Part shown: piece after piece, positions 18,130 to 26,950 of the stretch
Layout: each line of letters begins with the position of its first letter
How positions within the stretch are numbered: the first letter of the stretch is position 1
From: Sellimonas catena
GTDB taxonomy: Bacteria > Bacillota > Clostridia > Lachnospirales > Lachnospiraceae
Assembly (NCBI RefSeq): GCF_045063725.1
Contig: NZ_CP173695.1
DNA length: 64,000 nt
Reading direction: 5' to 3' (one strand)
Made by a program: the position numbers and the translations under genes
Notes under the pieces: generated by a model
Database searches by the model: none
Told to the model about the DNA's origin: nothing
Seen by the model: the letters and a program-made list of their open reading frames with translations, nothing else

Positions 18130-18603
18130 TTAAAAAAATTTATTCATATACATTTCACGCATCTTATTAAGAGTGGATTTCAGCTTGTATGACAGCATCT
18201 GTCTGGAAATCCCCATAATCTCCGCCATCTGTGTCTGTGTCTTGTTTTCAAAGAAAATACCATAAATAATCATGGTTTCCTCTGAGTTCAGTTGATTGAT
18301 CACTGTGTGAATATCCTGCTGTTCCATTTTTGTCAGTACACAGTGCTCCACATCACAGTTCAGATCTGGAAAATCCTCAATCATGAAGCCTTCTCCATCA
18401 ATGGACTGACCGCTGTAAGGTACTTCTCTCAGCATCTTATCCACAACCTCACCCAGTTCATTCTTAATCTCAACTTTTTTTGCCTTGCTGCTTCTGTAAA
18501 AATTATTCATCGCATACGCAACTTCTTTTGTAATCTCGATCATTTCTCCATCAATATTTGCGTAATACTTTCCTTCGTAAAAATATGGGTGTTCAATATA
18601 CAT
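18130..18603 (-). CDS. Sigma-70-like regulator with C-terminal helix-turn-helix
   Basis: 157 residues from the ATG at 18603, selected because AGGAGGAACGGAT precedes it; the open frame runs further to 18705 without a ribosome site. The C-terminal third (ETMIIYGIFFENKTQTQMAE followed by IMGISRQMLSYKL) resembles sigma region 4. No clear region 2 is seen. Such proteins often regulate excision or transfer genes on Firmicute elements; the target here is unknown. Confidence 0.7.
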   Translation of the reverse strand: MYIEHPYFYEGKYYANIDGEMIEITKEVAYAMNNFYRSSKAKKVEIKNELGEVVDKMLREVPYSGQSIDGEGFMIEDFPDLNCDVEHCVLTKMEQQDIHTVINQLNSEETMIIYGIFFENKTQTQMAEIMGISRQMLSYKLKSTLNKMREMYMNKFF

Positions 18604-18738
18604 ATCCGTTCCTCCTGAATTTGAAATCTTGTTGCTCGTTTCAAATTCGGAAGGAGGACCTTTGTTTAGGATCATGCCTGCTCCGCCTTCATCCTGCCGG
18701 GACACATCCGCAGTTATTGGCTGATAAATTCAGGCACG

Positions 18739-18775
18739 AAAAAAAGCCCCAGTAGTTTTTCTTAACTACTGAGGC
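18739..18775 (-). terminator. Rho-independent terminator
   Basis: Minus-strand GCCTCAGTAGTT/AACTACTGGGGC stem, loop AAGAAA region, followed by TTTTTTTCG. It follows the decayed gene region at 18.8-19.2 kb rather than any intact gene and isolates the sigma-like gene from upstream transcription. Confidence 0.8.
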
Positions 18776-18928
18776 TTCTGTCTCTTTCTTGTATTCAGTT
18801 ATCTATGCCCTCTTTCATCAGCATAATCATTGTATCAGGATAAAGTTCACAAAGTATCCGCAATACGTTCCCATAAGTTCATGTCATAACAGAAATCGTA
18901 CATATTTCGGTGTTAAAAGTTCACCCTG

Positions 18929-19240
18929 CTATTCTTTTACTTCTTTTCCATCTATATAGAGTTCAAATATATCAGGATTATTGACAACATCATAATCCTT
19001 TCCATATTCTACAGGTCTGTATTCGACTGTCATCACCGACGCTCCGTCTTCAATATCCTCTTTCCATAGATATATATTCATACCAAGGCTCGTCGCATAT
19101 CCTCTGTCCGTAGAAAACTTTATCGAATAAAAGAACTTTTCTTTAATACTAATCCTATCCGATACCAGTCTTTTCCCTTTCTTGCAAGCAGTAATCCCAG
19201 CCCAAACTTCTGGTACATAATCTGCACAATCAGAGATACT
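18929..19240 (-). pseudogene. Decayed gene fragment, unknown
   Basis: The minus strand is open for 103 codons before the TAG at 18929-18931, closed upstream by TGA at 19241-19243, with no start until an internal Met about 50 codons in. The translated fragment (for example FYSIKFSTDRGYATSLGMNI and a C-terminal FELYIDGKEVKE) has protein-like composition. It looks like the tail of a lost gene. No family recognised. Confidence 0.45.
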
Positions 19241-19402
19241 TCATAAATTCGTTACTATTTTTCAATTATAATACTCTGATAAAAATATCGAGGACCTCAT
19301 TTTCAGAGGCCCTCTTAATACAAACTTTCCATGAACATCTCGAGCTTAAATCCAGAAGCAGTTATCCTGATATGTACATTAACAGATCCTGTGTATAATA
19401 TT

Positions 19403-19583
19403 GTTAACTTCCTGATGAATTAACTCTCGACTGTACGAGAACCTTATAATAATGGATTTGTGACTGTTTTATAAGTTAACTCTCGAGAGTTAATTAATTC
19501 TCGTGTCGTTAACGATATAACACGCACAAACCGCATAAATAAGCCATTTATTTGGAACGAGAGTTAATTTTACAGGAAGTTAA
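19403..19583. repeat. Inverted-repeat element with five TTAACTCTCG-type half sites
   Basis: Outer imperfect arms (TTAACTTCCTG.. at 19403 and ..CAGGAAGTTAA at 19583) enclose TTAACTCTCG-like 10-mers at 19420-19429, 19476-19485, inverted at 19484-19493, TTAATTCTCG at 19494-19503 and inverted at 19559-19568. 19476-19493 is an 18-bp perfect palindrome. No coding potential. It could be a miniature inverted-repeat element or a protein-binding array such as an origin or recombination site. The IS begins eight bases later. Confidence 0.65.
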
Positions 19584-19590
19584 GAAATAT

Positions 19591-20795
19591 ACTATAAATG
19601 AGCAAATTTGAAAAATTGCACAAAATTATCCTGCTAACTTCATAAATGCCTTAAAATCATTACTTCCTTTTGCAAGTTGGAAGAGATACTGATACTTTTC
19701 TGTCTGAATAATGCTTCCAATCCGGTGGTAGCCTTTTTCAAAAGAACAGAATTCACCAGTCCCTGTCACACACATAAAATGTGCCATTGACATAAGAAGC
19801 CAGTATCTTCGGACTCCCTGTGCAGAACGTATCTGATAGCTGTCCAGTGCCAGTTTATTCTTACACTGGCGAAAAAATACCTCTATCGGTCACCGGCAGA
19901 CATAATAAGACAGTGTTTCGTCCAATGATAATGAAACGTCTGTACTGAGAAAAGCACGCAGTGCTTTTGGATTTCCAAATGCTTTTTCCGGATAACTTAA
20001 AAGAACTACGGCATTTTCAATACCGTTGAGTTTTCCCTCATAACAATACACGTAATATTTTTGTTTTTTCACTGTCACAAGGCGAAAATTGGAACGTGTG
20101 GACGTTAAAAAAGCAGCAAACTCATTAAGTTTCTTTTTGAATCCAAATGGATAAAGCATCCGGTTTGTTTTCAGTGCACCTATGGTATGAAATCCTCCGG
20201 CTGCGAAAGTGTTGATTATTTTTTCAGAAGTATACCAGCAGGAAAGCATAACAGCAACTGCCTGGTGTCCGTAATCCTGTTTCCCCTTTAAATGGGATTG
20301 GTGAAAGTACGCGTCTTCAATTGGATGCAGAGCCTGTGACGAAGGCTTTGTTTTTGAAGCTGTCGTATCATCTACAATACAGAAAAAAGGCTTTCCGGTG
20401 CGAGCTGCTTCTGAATAAATAATCTCTATAACAGAACGTTTTAACGTATCTGAAAGTGAGGAATCATCCCATTTTCCTGAATTAAGGAAATGTGCGATCG
20501 TAGTCCTGTGACAGGAACTGTTTTTAGCAAAGTCCGTGGTTTTCCCATGGTATCCTAAAAGAAATATGCTGATCAGAATGCTCATAAGATGATTTATCAC
20601 TCGATTGGAATAAAATTTGTATAAGTTTAATTTCTTAAGCTGGTTGTATATGAATGTAGAATGATGTATAGTATTTGCGAGAGACACCTTCTTTCGTAAA
20701 TGTTGCAAATGTTTGTTTAGGTACTTTCATTATACAACACACGGAATCAAGGTGTCTCTCTTTTATGCAAAATCACGAACTTGCTCATTTATAGT
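19591..20795 (-). mobile_element. IS4-family insertion sequence, inactivated
   Basis: Ends match as inverted repeats: ACTATAAATGAGCAA at 19591-19605 and its complement at 20781-20795, with weaker similarity further inward. Length about 1.2 kb. It carries one transposase gene broken by a nonsense codon. No clear target duplication was found. It sits just past the response-regulator gene of the RiPP cluster. Confidence 0.75.
19626..20708 (-). pseudogene. IS4-family transposase with in-frame stop
   Basis: The reading frame from 20708 (TTG) encodes 272 residues to a TGA at 19892-19890, then continues in frame for about 87 codons to TAA at 19628-19626. Read through, the joint carries the IS4 signature Y-x2-R-x3-E-x6-K: YVCR then (stop)PIEVFFRQCK. 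The stop therefore replaces what is usually Trp, just before the catalytic Glu. DDTTASKTKPSS holds another catalytic Asp. The product would be inactive. Confidence 0.85.
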
Positions 20796-20853
20796 TAATT
20801 ATCTGCCTACAATTCTATCAAAAAAAGTAAAAAATACTTAAATTCGGAACAGA

Positions 20854-21456
20854 TTACATTAATGGCTCAATATATCCTAGCTTTATTGCTTTGTTATAAG
20901 CTTCAACTGTATTAGATACTTCAAGTTTATCATAAATATTTTGAATATGGTTATATAATGTACGTTCACTTATAAAAAGATTCTTTGCTATTTTCTTCTT
21001 TATATCCCCCTTACAAATTGCTCGTAATATTTCAATTTCCCTCTCTGTTAATACCTCAACATCTGGAATTTTATTATAATATGTTTTATTACAAAGAACT
21101 CTCTTTAATCTTTCTACTAATTCCTCCATAGAAACAGACTTATTTATAAAATCCGCAGCTCCTTTGTCAAATGCCATCTTTTTGTATATAGGCATATCAT
21201 ACGAAGAAAGTATAACTACTTTTGAATCTGGATTAATTGATAATATATCTGCCAATATTTCAAATCCATTCTTTTCAGAACTATTCTTTAAATTTATGTC
21301 CAATAGAATAATATCAAATTCTTTTTCTCGAAACGTACGGAAAAAATCATTCTCCCTTTCAACATAGTAGCAAAGTGATACAAATTGACTCTCTATCAGT
21401 AATTTCTTTAAACTCTCTCCAAATAATCTATGATCATCAAATAGTAAAATTTTCAC
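20854..21456 (-). CDS. NarL/LuxR-family response regulator
   Basis: 200 residues: receiver domain with DD at residues 7-8, phospho-acceptor Asp53 (ILLDINL), a conserved Ser in VILSSYD and Lys in INKS; then a LuxR-type helix-turn-helix (LTEREIEILRAICKGD ... LFISERTLYNHI). Its start overlaps the kinase stop by one base, so it is the partner of that kinase. Last gene of the RiPP operon; probably controls expression of the precursor and transporter. Confidence 0.92.
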   Translation of the reverse strand: MKILLFDDHRLFGESLKKLLIESQFVSLCYYVERENDFFRTFREKEFDIILLDINLKNSSEKNGFEILADILSINPDSKVVILSSYDMPIYKKMAFDKGAADFINKSVSMEELVERLKRVLCNKTYYNKIPDVEVLTEREIEILRAICKGDIKKKIAKNLFISERTLYNHIQNIYDKLEVSNTVEAYNKAIKLGYIEPLM

Positions 21457-22760
21457 TAATCTACCTCCAGCTCGACACTAGACCATAAAATGCCATTTGA
21501 ATAATTATATGTCAATTTCCCATTGTTTGCCTCTACAAGCACCCTCAAAAGTAGCACACCACCTTTAGACTTGAAAATATTTTCATAATCTATTGCACTC
21601 GCCCCATCACTCTTGCAGTTAATTATTAACACCATATTTTCGTCCAATTTTATTTCGTATTTGATATAAGTCGCATTGGAATGCTTAAAAATATTGTTAA
21701 TCAATTCCTTACTAATCTGTAACAGCATTTCTAAATGCACTTTATTTTTTAGATATTTTTCTGCTTTTTCATTTATATCAATTTTTAATTGAACTTTCTT
21801 ATTTGGATATATGGCTTGTATAGAATTTAACATATTTTCTAAATTAATATAGGCACCATATTCCAGAAAAATTTTTGCCGAATAAAAATTCATCATTTTC
21901 CTTGCACGATCTTCCAGATTTAATAAAACCTTTTTCGATAGCACAATATCCGGTTGTTCTAATGCTAATAAATTGTAAGATGCTCTGATATCCTGGACAA
22001 TATCATCGTGAAGTATTCTTGAAAAATTCTCTCTTTCAGTATTTATATACTTTGTTAAGAAAAAAAAGGAACTTATTTCTCTATAAAATTCTTGCCTATC
22101 CTCTATATGTATCATAGTTAATATTTCAAACAATAGCATAAAAACCTGGAAAATCATATTAAGGCAAAATGAATCCCAATCAAAAATATAAGATATATAT
22201 ACTACTAGTGGTATCCATAAGGTTAAAATATATTTTGACTTCTTTGCAGAAGTCGGAAGTATATGTACATATTTGAAATTTATCCATTTATACTTAACAA
22301 AAATATCTACCGCCATGCCCAATACTATCATAAACGAAGAAAAAAGGACAAACCGATTAATGTAAAAAAGCAATCCCAAAAAATAAGAAATAAGAACAGT
22401 TATTTCTTCCTTATATCTTTTCCTGGCTAATAAATTCCTTGCCTTATACAATAAAAATAATACAAATGCGATTTCAAAAATTATAATACCTGTTCTATGT
22501 ATCATGGAACTACAGAATAATATAGGAACTGTATAATCAATACTATCCACTATATCTGTTTTTTTTTGTGATGTCATAATATATACATATAATGCACTAA
22601 TAAAACAAACTAACAATATCATAGATAATGCATTTATCTCTACAGCATCATTTGTAATCAAATTAAATTTATAAAAAAAACTCCACATAACAATTATAGC
22701 TATATGGAGCAGAATATATATGCTGTACTTACTCTTCATACTCTTTTTCACCCACATCAC
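21456..22760 (-). CDS. Sensor histidine kinase, NarX/HisKA_3 type
   Basis: 434 residues. The N-terminal half is membrane, roughly eight hydrophobic segments with no large external domain; then FSRILHDDIVQDI, the HDxxxQ phospho-acceptor box of the HisKA_3 family, and an ATPase domain with the N-box KELINNIFKHSNA. The C-terminal G-box is KGGVLLLRV, weaker than usual. A membrane-embedded sensor beside an ABC transporter is the usual arrangement for peptide sensing and self-immunity. Exact start uncertain between the Met codons at the N-terminus. Confidence 0.88.
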   Translation of the reverse strand: MMWVKKSMKSKYSIYILLHIAIIVMWSFFYKFNLITNDAVEINALSMILLVCFISALYVYIMTSQKKTDIVDSIDYTVPILFCSSMIHRTGIIIFEIAFVLFLLYKARNLLARKRYKEEITVLISYFLGLLFYINRFVLFSSFMIVLGMAVDIFVKYKWINFKYVHILPTSAKKSKYILTLWIPLVVYISYIFDWDSFCLNMIFQVFMLLFEILTMIHIEDRQEFYREISSFFFLTKYINTERENFSRILHDDIVQDIRASYNLLALEQPDIVLSKKVLLNLEDRARKMMNFYSAKIFLEYGAYINLENMLNSIQAIYPNKKVQLKIDINEKAEKYLKNKVHLEMLLQISKELINNIFKHSNATYIKYEIKLDENMVLIINCKSDGASAIDYENIFKSKGGVLLLRVLVEANNGKLTYNYSNGILWSSVELEVD

Positions 22761-22780
22761 TGAAACATCATTTACCGTAT

Positions 22781-23428
22781 CTAGTAGTATGCCATTACAA
22801 TTCTCTCTTTAGTGGCCATTCGCAGAACAAATACACTAACACACAAACTTATTACATACTTTATTATAACAGTTAAAATAAAATTATTGCTCCAGGAATA
22901 AAACATACTCTCAATAATTAAAATAAAAAAATAAAATACTGATATACGCAAAGAAATTCCCTTATATTTATTCATATCTCTTATAACCAAAATAACTGCA
23001 TTAATAATTATACTGCTTAATAAGGTAAATGTAAAGAAATCAAGTATTTGGGCAACATCAGGTGATCCTATTTTGTATATAGTAATACCTAACAGTGGCA
23101 TAAGAAGTAAGAGAGTTGATATCCACAAAGAAACTGTATGATTAATAAGGATAGATTGAAGCCTAGTCCCATTTGCAATCAACCACTCTATTCTTCTTGT
23201 GATTTTTTCCATTTGTAGTAAATCTTTACTTAATTCACAGGCAAATATAATATATAAAAAAATATACCCCTTCCAAAGCATATCAATATAAGTATATGAG
23301 CCAATTATTTTTTCCTGCCCTTTACTAAATAAGGTTAATATACCAAAAATAATTGCTACTAGACTCATAAAAACAAAATTACCTGTTAAAATTTTTTTCA
23401 CATGAATCCTAATAATAGTCAAATCCAT
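22781..23428 (-). CDS. ABC transporter membrane protein
   Basis: 215 residues with six predicted membrane segments and no other motif. A Lys/Arg-rich loop (MEKITRRIEWLIANGTRLQS) after the second segment is mirrored in the next gene (KDKMSKRMEFFLASGIDLKF), showing the two are paralogous permease subunits. Starts inside the end of that gene. Together with the ATPase they would form an ABC-2-like exporter for the peptide or for immunity. Confidence 0.75.
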   Translation of the reverse strand: MDLTIIRIHVKKILTGNFVFMSLVAIIFGILTLFSKGQEKIIGSYTYIDMLWKGYIFLYIIFACELSKDLLQMEKITRRIEWLIANGTRLQSILINHTVSLWISTLLLLMPLLGITIYKIGSPDVAQILDFFTFTLLSSIIINAVILVIRDMNKYKGISLRISVFYFFILIIESMFYSWSNNFILTVIIKYVISLCVSVFVLRMATKERIVMAYY

Positions 23429-24123
23429 TGTCCAACACTCCTTACAACACTTTCATTGTCTAATTTAGAAATCTTTCTGAAAGAAATAACAGCTAAAATT
23501 GTCGCACCAATTATATTCAGAATAATAATAAAAATATACATACTAATATTTAAACCTGATACAAATTCAACAATTTCATTCGCACACATAGCACTAATAT
23601 AAATCAGAAAAAAATTTCCAAAAAAGACCATATTTTTAAATAACTTATATTTTTCTACAGAAAATGTAATTGTATTGAAAAATAGAACTTCAGTGTAACT
23701 CATTATTACTGTCGATATAAAAAAGGCTATAATACCAAAAAATGAAATTTTAAAATCTATGAGATAATAACCTAATACAAATATAATAAAAGGAATTATA
23801 ATTGATGCTTTTAAAATTTGTATTGTGTAGGCCTTAATAATAAACTTTAAATCAATCCCTGATGCTAAAAAAAACTCCATCCGTTTACTCATTTTATCTT
23901 TCACTGTCAAATCTATTATTATAGAATTTGCCTGAAGAAGAGTACATCCTAAAAGAACTACAAAAAAAACTAAAATAAGATAATCTGTTCCTTTTGAATA
24001 AAATTGATCCTGTTGAAATACAACCAACATCAGTGTCCCAAGCACTCCTACTCCTAACATATTAAAAATTGTAGATTTACTCTTAAATATAATATAAAAA
24101 ACAGCTTTTTTAATATTATTCAT
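23419..24123 (-). CDS. ABC transporter membrane protein
   Basis: 234 residues from the ATG at 24123, which overlaps the ATPase stop and has GGTGGAG upstream; the open frame reaches 24132. Six membrane segments, with the conserved cytoplasmic loop noted for its paralogue. Unlike LanFEG-type permeases no signature motif stands out, so the ABC-2 assignment rests on topology and the adjacent ATPase. Confidence 0.75.
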   Translation of the reverse strand: MNNIKKAVFYIIFKSKSTIFNMLGVGVLGTLMLVVFQQDQFYSKGTDYLILVFFVVLLGCTLLQANSIIIDLTVKDKMSKRMEFFLASGIDLKFIIKAYTIQILKASIIIPFIIFVLGYYLIDFKISFFGIIAFFISTVIMSYTEVLFFNTITFSVEKYKLFKNMVFFGNFFLIYISAMCANEIVEFVSGLNISMYIFIIILNIIGATILAVISFRKISKLDNESVVRSVGQWI

Positions 24124-24787
24124 AATCTCCACCTTCTTTTATAAATAACTCTTCCAGTGTTGTCCCTTTTATGTTATCTATATCCTCATTGAAAACAACC
24201 TTACCATTTTCAATCATAGTGACATAATCTGCACTTTTCTCAATTTCACTTAAATCATGAGATGTAATCAATATTGTTTTTCCTTCTTCCTTTAGTTTCT
24301 GGATAATCTTTCTTATTTCAACACGAGACAACGGATCTACCCCTGATGTTGGCTCATCAAGGTAAATAATCTCACTGTTGATTAGTATAACGATTAGAAT
24401 TGACAATTTTCTTTTCATTCCTTTTGAATACGTACTAACACGTTTCAATAAATGTTCTGTAATATTTAATGAATCACTATATTTCTTATAGTCCTTTACG
24501 TAGTATCCAAAATACAACCCAAAGATTTTCAAGTTCTCCAAACCTGTTTTATCCTCATATAAATAATCATTCTCAAGCAACATTGCATGTTTACCCGATA
24601 CAGATATTTTTCCTTCATCTGGTTCGTATAATCCGGTGAGTAAACGCAATAGTGTAGTTTTTCCTGCTCCATTTGCTCCTATCAAGGCATGGACAGAATT
24701 TTTCTTGACAGTAAAATTAAAATTTTGAAATAATTTCTTACCATCAAACGCTTTTGAAAGATTGTAAATAGAAATAATATTTGTCAT
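24116..24787 (-). CDS. ABC transporter ATP-binding protein
   Basis: 223 residues: Walker A GANGAGKTTLLRLL near residue 38, Q-loop region, signature STYSKGMKRKLSI (a YSKGM variant of LSGGQ), Walker B IIYLDEPTSGVDPLS, H-loop LITSHDLSE. BcrA/CcmA-type export ATPase. Stop and start overlap both neighbours, so it is co-translated with the maturase and the permeases. Likely powers export of or immunity to the modified peptide. Confidence 0.93.
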   Translation of the reverse strand: MTNIISIYNLSKAFDGKKLFQNFNFTVKKNSVHALIGANGAGKTTLLRLLTGLYEPDEGKISVSGKHAMLLENDYLYEDKTGLENLKIFGLYFGYYVKDYKKYSDSLNITEHLLKRVSTYSKGMKRKLSILIVILINSEIIYLDEPTSGVDPLSRVEIRKIIQKLKEEGKTILITSHDLSEIEKSADYVTMIENGKVVFNEDIDNIKGTTLEELFIKEGGDYE

Positions 24788-26148
24788 TATATTAACAGCC
24801 TCCTAAACTCATTTGGTATATATTGGGAATACCATGCACAATTTTCAAAGCCTTTTTCTTTAGCAGCTACTAACCCACGTATTATGCAATAACTACAAAA
24901 GTACTTTTTTTCACACCCTGAGCATTCTTTACTTGTATAATCTGGAGCTTGTATACCACGAATCATATTCATTAATTGATAATTATTTGAAAACAACTGT
25001 CCGATATCCTCTTTAAATACATTTCCCAAAGATTTAATCACTGTCTGGTTATCCATTGCACAAAATTTGATTTCTCCCTCTGGCGTTATTGAAGGATTCG
25101 ATGTAAATGCTCCACAATTCTTTGCGTTGCTATTTCCGTCTTTAATTTTATATAAAAACCCTTTTCCATATCGGGTATTAATGTTTTCTATTACTTTACC
25201 AACCCTTTCATGTTGTTCTAATGTCTTTAAAAGCAAATTATTTTTATCCTCTAAATCAGCTCTTCCCATAGGAGTAATTGCTGATATACCATAAGTTTCG
25301 ATACCTGCTTCTTTTACCCATCCTGCAATATTTTCAATTTGGTCAATGTTTTGCGGTGTTACCATTGTAACAACTCTCATCAGTATTCCTGAATTATTAA
25401 TTCTCATAATTGTGTCTTTAACACGGTGAGTAATATTGGGTATTTGTGTTCCCATAAACCAATTTATATAATCATCATTATCTCCGTGTAAATCGATTTG
25501 TACAACTGTCTGCTCCTTATGTTCTGCAATCAGTGCGAACAATTCTTTATTCCAAAATAAACCATTCGATAGTATACTTACTAATGAATAGTCAAGATTA
25601 TACGCTTCATTCAGGATTTCTAAAAACCTCGGATGACACGTGACTTCTCCACCTGTAAATTCTACTACTCTTGTCCCTGCTTTACGTGCATCCTTAAGTA
25701 ACTTCTTTATTTCCTCTGTATTATCTTTAAATGCATTCGTTGCACAATATTCTCCATAACAGTGCAAACACTTTGCATTACACCTATGTGTAATTTCTAC
25801 AGAAATAGCTGATGGATACTGTGTTTTTCCATTTCCAAGTATTGGTATTTCTATTGGATTTGTTTTTTTTAAATACTCCACAGAAATTCCTGGATTTTTC
25901 TCCAATTCATTCAAAAAATTATTTAATTTATACTTAGCCTGTTCTTTCTTCTCTAAATGACAACTGATCATCATGTCAACTAGATCATCAAATGTTTTTG
26001 TCCCATTTAGGTTACGTATAATTTCTAAAGCATCTTTGTTAATGCGATACAATGATTCACCCATCTTTTCATAACGGTTATTTATTACAAGAATATAAGA
26101 ATCTCTTTGTCTTTCTATTGCTTTTACGTTAATTAATCTCAGATACAT
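24787..26148 (-). CDS. Radical SAM/SPASM peptide maturase
   Basis: 453 residues. Residues 1-90 resemble a PqqD-like RiPP recognition element. The radical SAM cluster CxxxCxxC is Cys123, Cys127, Cys130 (HRCNAKCLHC), followed by FTGGEVTCHP. The C-terminal SPASM region contains CGAF, CAMD and CSGCEKKYFCSYC, enough cysteines for two auxiliary Fe-S clusters. Such enzymes install sulfur-to-carbon or carbon-carbon links in ribosomal peptides. The adjacent 41-residue Cys-rich peptide is the obvious substrate. GGAGAAGGT ribosome site; followed by ABC and two-component genes with overlapping ends. Confidence 0.92.
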   Translation of the reverse strand: MYLRLINVKAIERQRDSYILVINNRYEKMGESLYRINKDALEIIRNLNGTKTFDDLVDMMISCHLEKKEQAKYKLNNFLNELEKNPGISVEYLKKTNPIEIPILGNGKTQYPSAISVEITHRCNAKCLHCYGEYCATNAFKDNTEEIKKLLKDARKAGTRVVEFTGGEVTCHPRFLEILNEAYNLDYSLVSILSNGLFWNKELFALIAEHKEQTVVQIDLHGDNDDYINWFMGTQIPNITHRVKDTIMRINNSGILMRVVTMVTPQNIDQIENIAGWVKEAGIETYGISAITPMGRADLEDKNNLLLKTLEQHERVGKVIENINTRYGKGFLYKIKDGNSNAKNCGAFTSNPSITPEGEIKFCAMDNQTVIKSLGNVFKEDIGQLFSNNYQLMNMIRGIQAPDYTSKECSGCEKKYFCSYCIIRGLVAAKEKGFENCAWYSQYIPNEFRRLLI

Positions 26149-26230
26149 ACCTTCTCCTTATTGTTGTTTAACCTACAATATAATCAATCTTATTTCTATT
26201 ATCATCTGTAATTATTTTATAGAAAGAACA

Positions 26231-26273
26231 GGAAGTGAGAATTATTACTATCTAGCGGTAAAATCTCACTTCC
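26231..26273 (-). terminator. Hairpin between peptide precursor and maturase (possible attenuator)
   Basis: GGAAGTGAGA (26231-26240) and TCTCACTTCC (26264-26273) form a perfect 10-bp stem, read on the minus strand, followed by TGTTCTTTCT. Placed about 30 bases after the precursor stop and 80 before the maturase. A partial terminator there would give more precursor than enzyme, as in many RiPP operons. The U-run is imperfect. Confidence 0.6.
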
Positions 26274-26300
26274 AGTCTTCTGCTTGTTATGATTTATTAC

Positions 26301-26426
26301 TCAGAAAAATCCAACAAAGCCTGCTGCACCCGCTGCAGCAATTGCGGATGGTCCACAGAACATACACCCTGTACATCCTGCACATAATTTACATCCGTTT
26401 CCCATTGGTGAAATACTAGGATTCAT
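26301..26426 (-). CDS. Cys-rich RiPP precursor peptide (41 residues)
   Basis: Not an annotated-length gene but clear: AAGGAGG, seven bases, ATG at 26426, TGA at 26301-26303. The peptide starts MNPSISPMGNG, then CKLCAGCTGCMFC, with cysteines at 12, 15, 18, 21 and 24, each exactly three apart, then a hydrophobic Ala/Gly tail ending AAGFVGFF. The tail recalls the circular sactipeptide subtilosin A. It directly precedes the radical SAM maturase. Inference: the cysteines become thioether donors, giving a sactipeptide- or ranthipeptide-like product. No long leader and no cleavage site are obvious, so the leader may be only about ten residues. Confidence 0.85.
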   Translation of the reverse strand: MNPSISPMGNGCKLCAGCTGCMFCGPSAIAAAGAAGFVGFF

Positions 26427-26474
26427 GGCATTTCCTCCTTATGTATATTCTCGACTTTGTTATCGAGTGACTAA

Positions 26475-26515
26475 ATTATATATTAGCTTTACGACATTTA
26501 CATGAGTAATTACTG
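26475..26515 (-). promoter_or_regulatory. Probable promoter and regulator site of the RiPP operon
   Basis: Minus-strand TATAAT at 26480-26475, 49 bases before the precursor ATG, with no good -35 hexamer. Upstream, TTAC-TCAT-GTAA and a repeated TTTAC occupy the -35 zone, which would suit activation by the NarL-type regulator encoded at the end of the operon. The regulator link is inference. Confidence 0.45.
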
Positions 26516-26604
26516 CAATGTTCTTAGATTATGTCGATTATGCCATTAAGCTTAATCATTAAAAGCTTTATTTACTACTATAAATATAATATTCCTATTT
26601 CCAT

Positions 26605-26823
26605 TTATTCCCCTCTAAATTCAAGATCATATCTTTGGAATGCGATTTCGAAATCTTTACGTCTTCTTCTTGCAACATTTATTTCTTATCCATTTATATT
26701 TATTGTTCCTTTTTTATAAGAATCAACATTCATTAAATTTACAATGCCGCTCTTACTAATTCTTATAAATAAATTTCTATCCAACATGTCTTCCAGTTGC
26801 ACGAGTGAACAATCTCTTCGCAT
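26605..26823 (-). pseudogene. LytTR-domain regulator remnant
   Basis: Minus strand from an ATG at 26823 gives a LytTR-like DNA-binding segment (LEDMLDRNLFIRISKSGIVN, then INING), a TAA stop where LytTR proteins have Lys, then in frame EINVARRRRKDFEIAFQRYD to TAA at 26607-26605. Only the C-terminal part of a LytTR domain remains, so a second regulator once lay upstream of the RiPP operon. Confidence 0.65.
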
Positions 26824-26894
26824 TGTTTTGCTTCCTAATTTCTATTCACATCAATTCTGAGAAAGCACTTTTTCTTTGTGTTCCAATTTCTTAA

Positions 26895-26935
26895 AAAGAA
26901 GCTGCCAGAAAATCATATCTTCTGGCAGCTTCTTT
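26895..26935 (-). terminator. Terminator after the Rpn-like gene
   Basis: Perfect 16-bp stem: AAAGAAGCTGCCAGAA and its complement with a nine-base loop, followed by T-rich sequence on the minus strand. Ends 16 bases after the stop of the gene at 26951. Confidence 0.88.
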
Positions 26936-26950
26936 GAAATTCAGTATTTG

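Noticed and set aside
18603..18705. N-terminal extension of the sigma-like gene
   Set aside because: No ribosome site upstream; the AGGAGG sits at 18603.
19403..19583. CRISPR array
   Set aside because: Repeats are short, in both orientations and without regular spacers; no cas genes in the window.
24787..26148. Coenzyme PQQ or heme d1 radical SAM enzyme
   Set aside because: The neighbourhood lacks pqqA-like or heme genes and has a Cys-rich peptide and ABC genes instead.
26531..26719. 62-codon plus-strand frame
   Set aside because: It is opposite a decayed LytTR gene and has no ribosome site.
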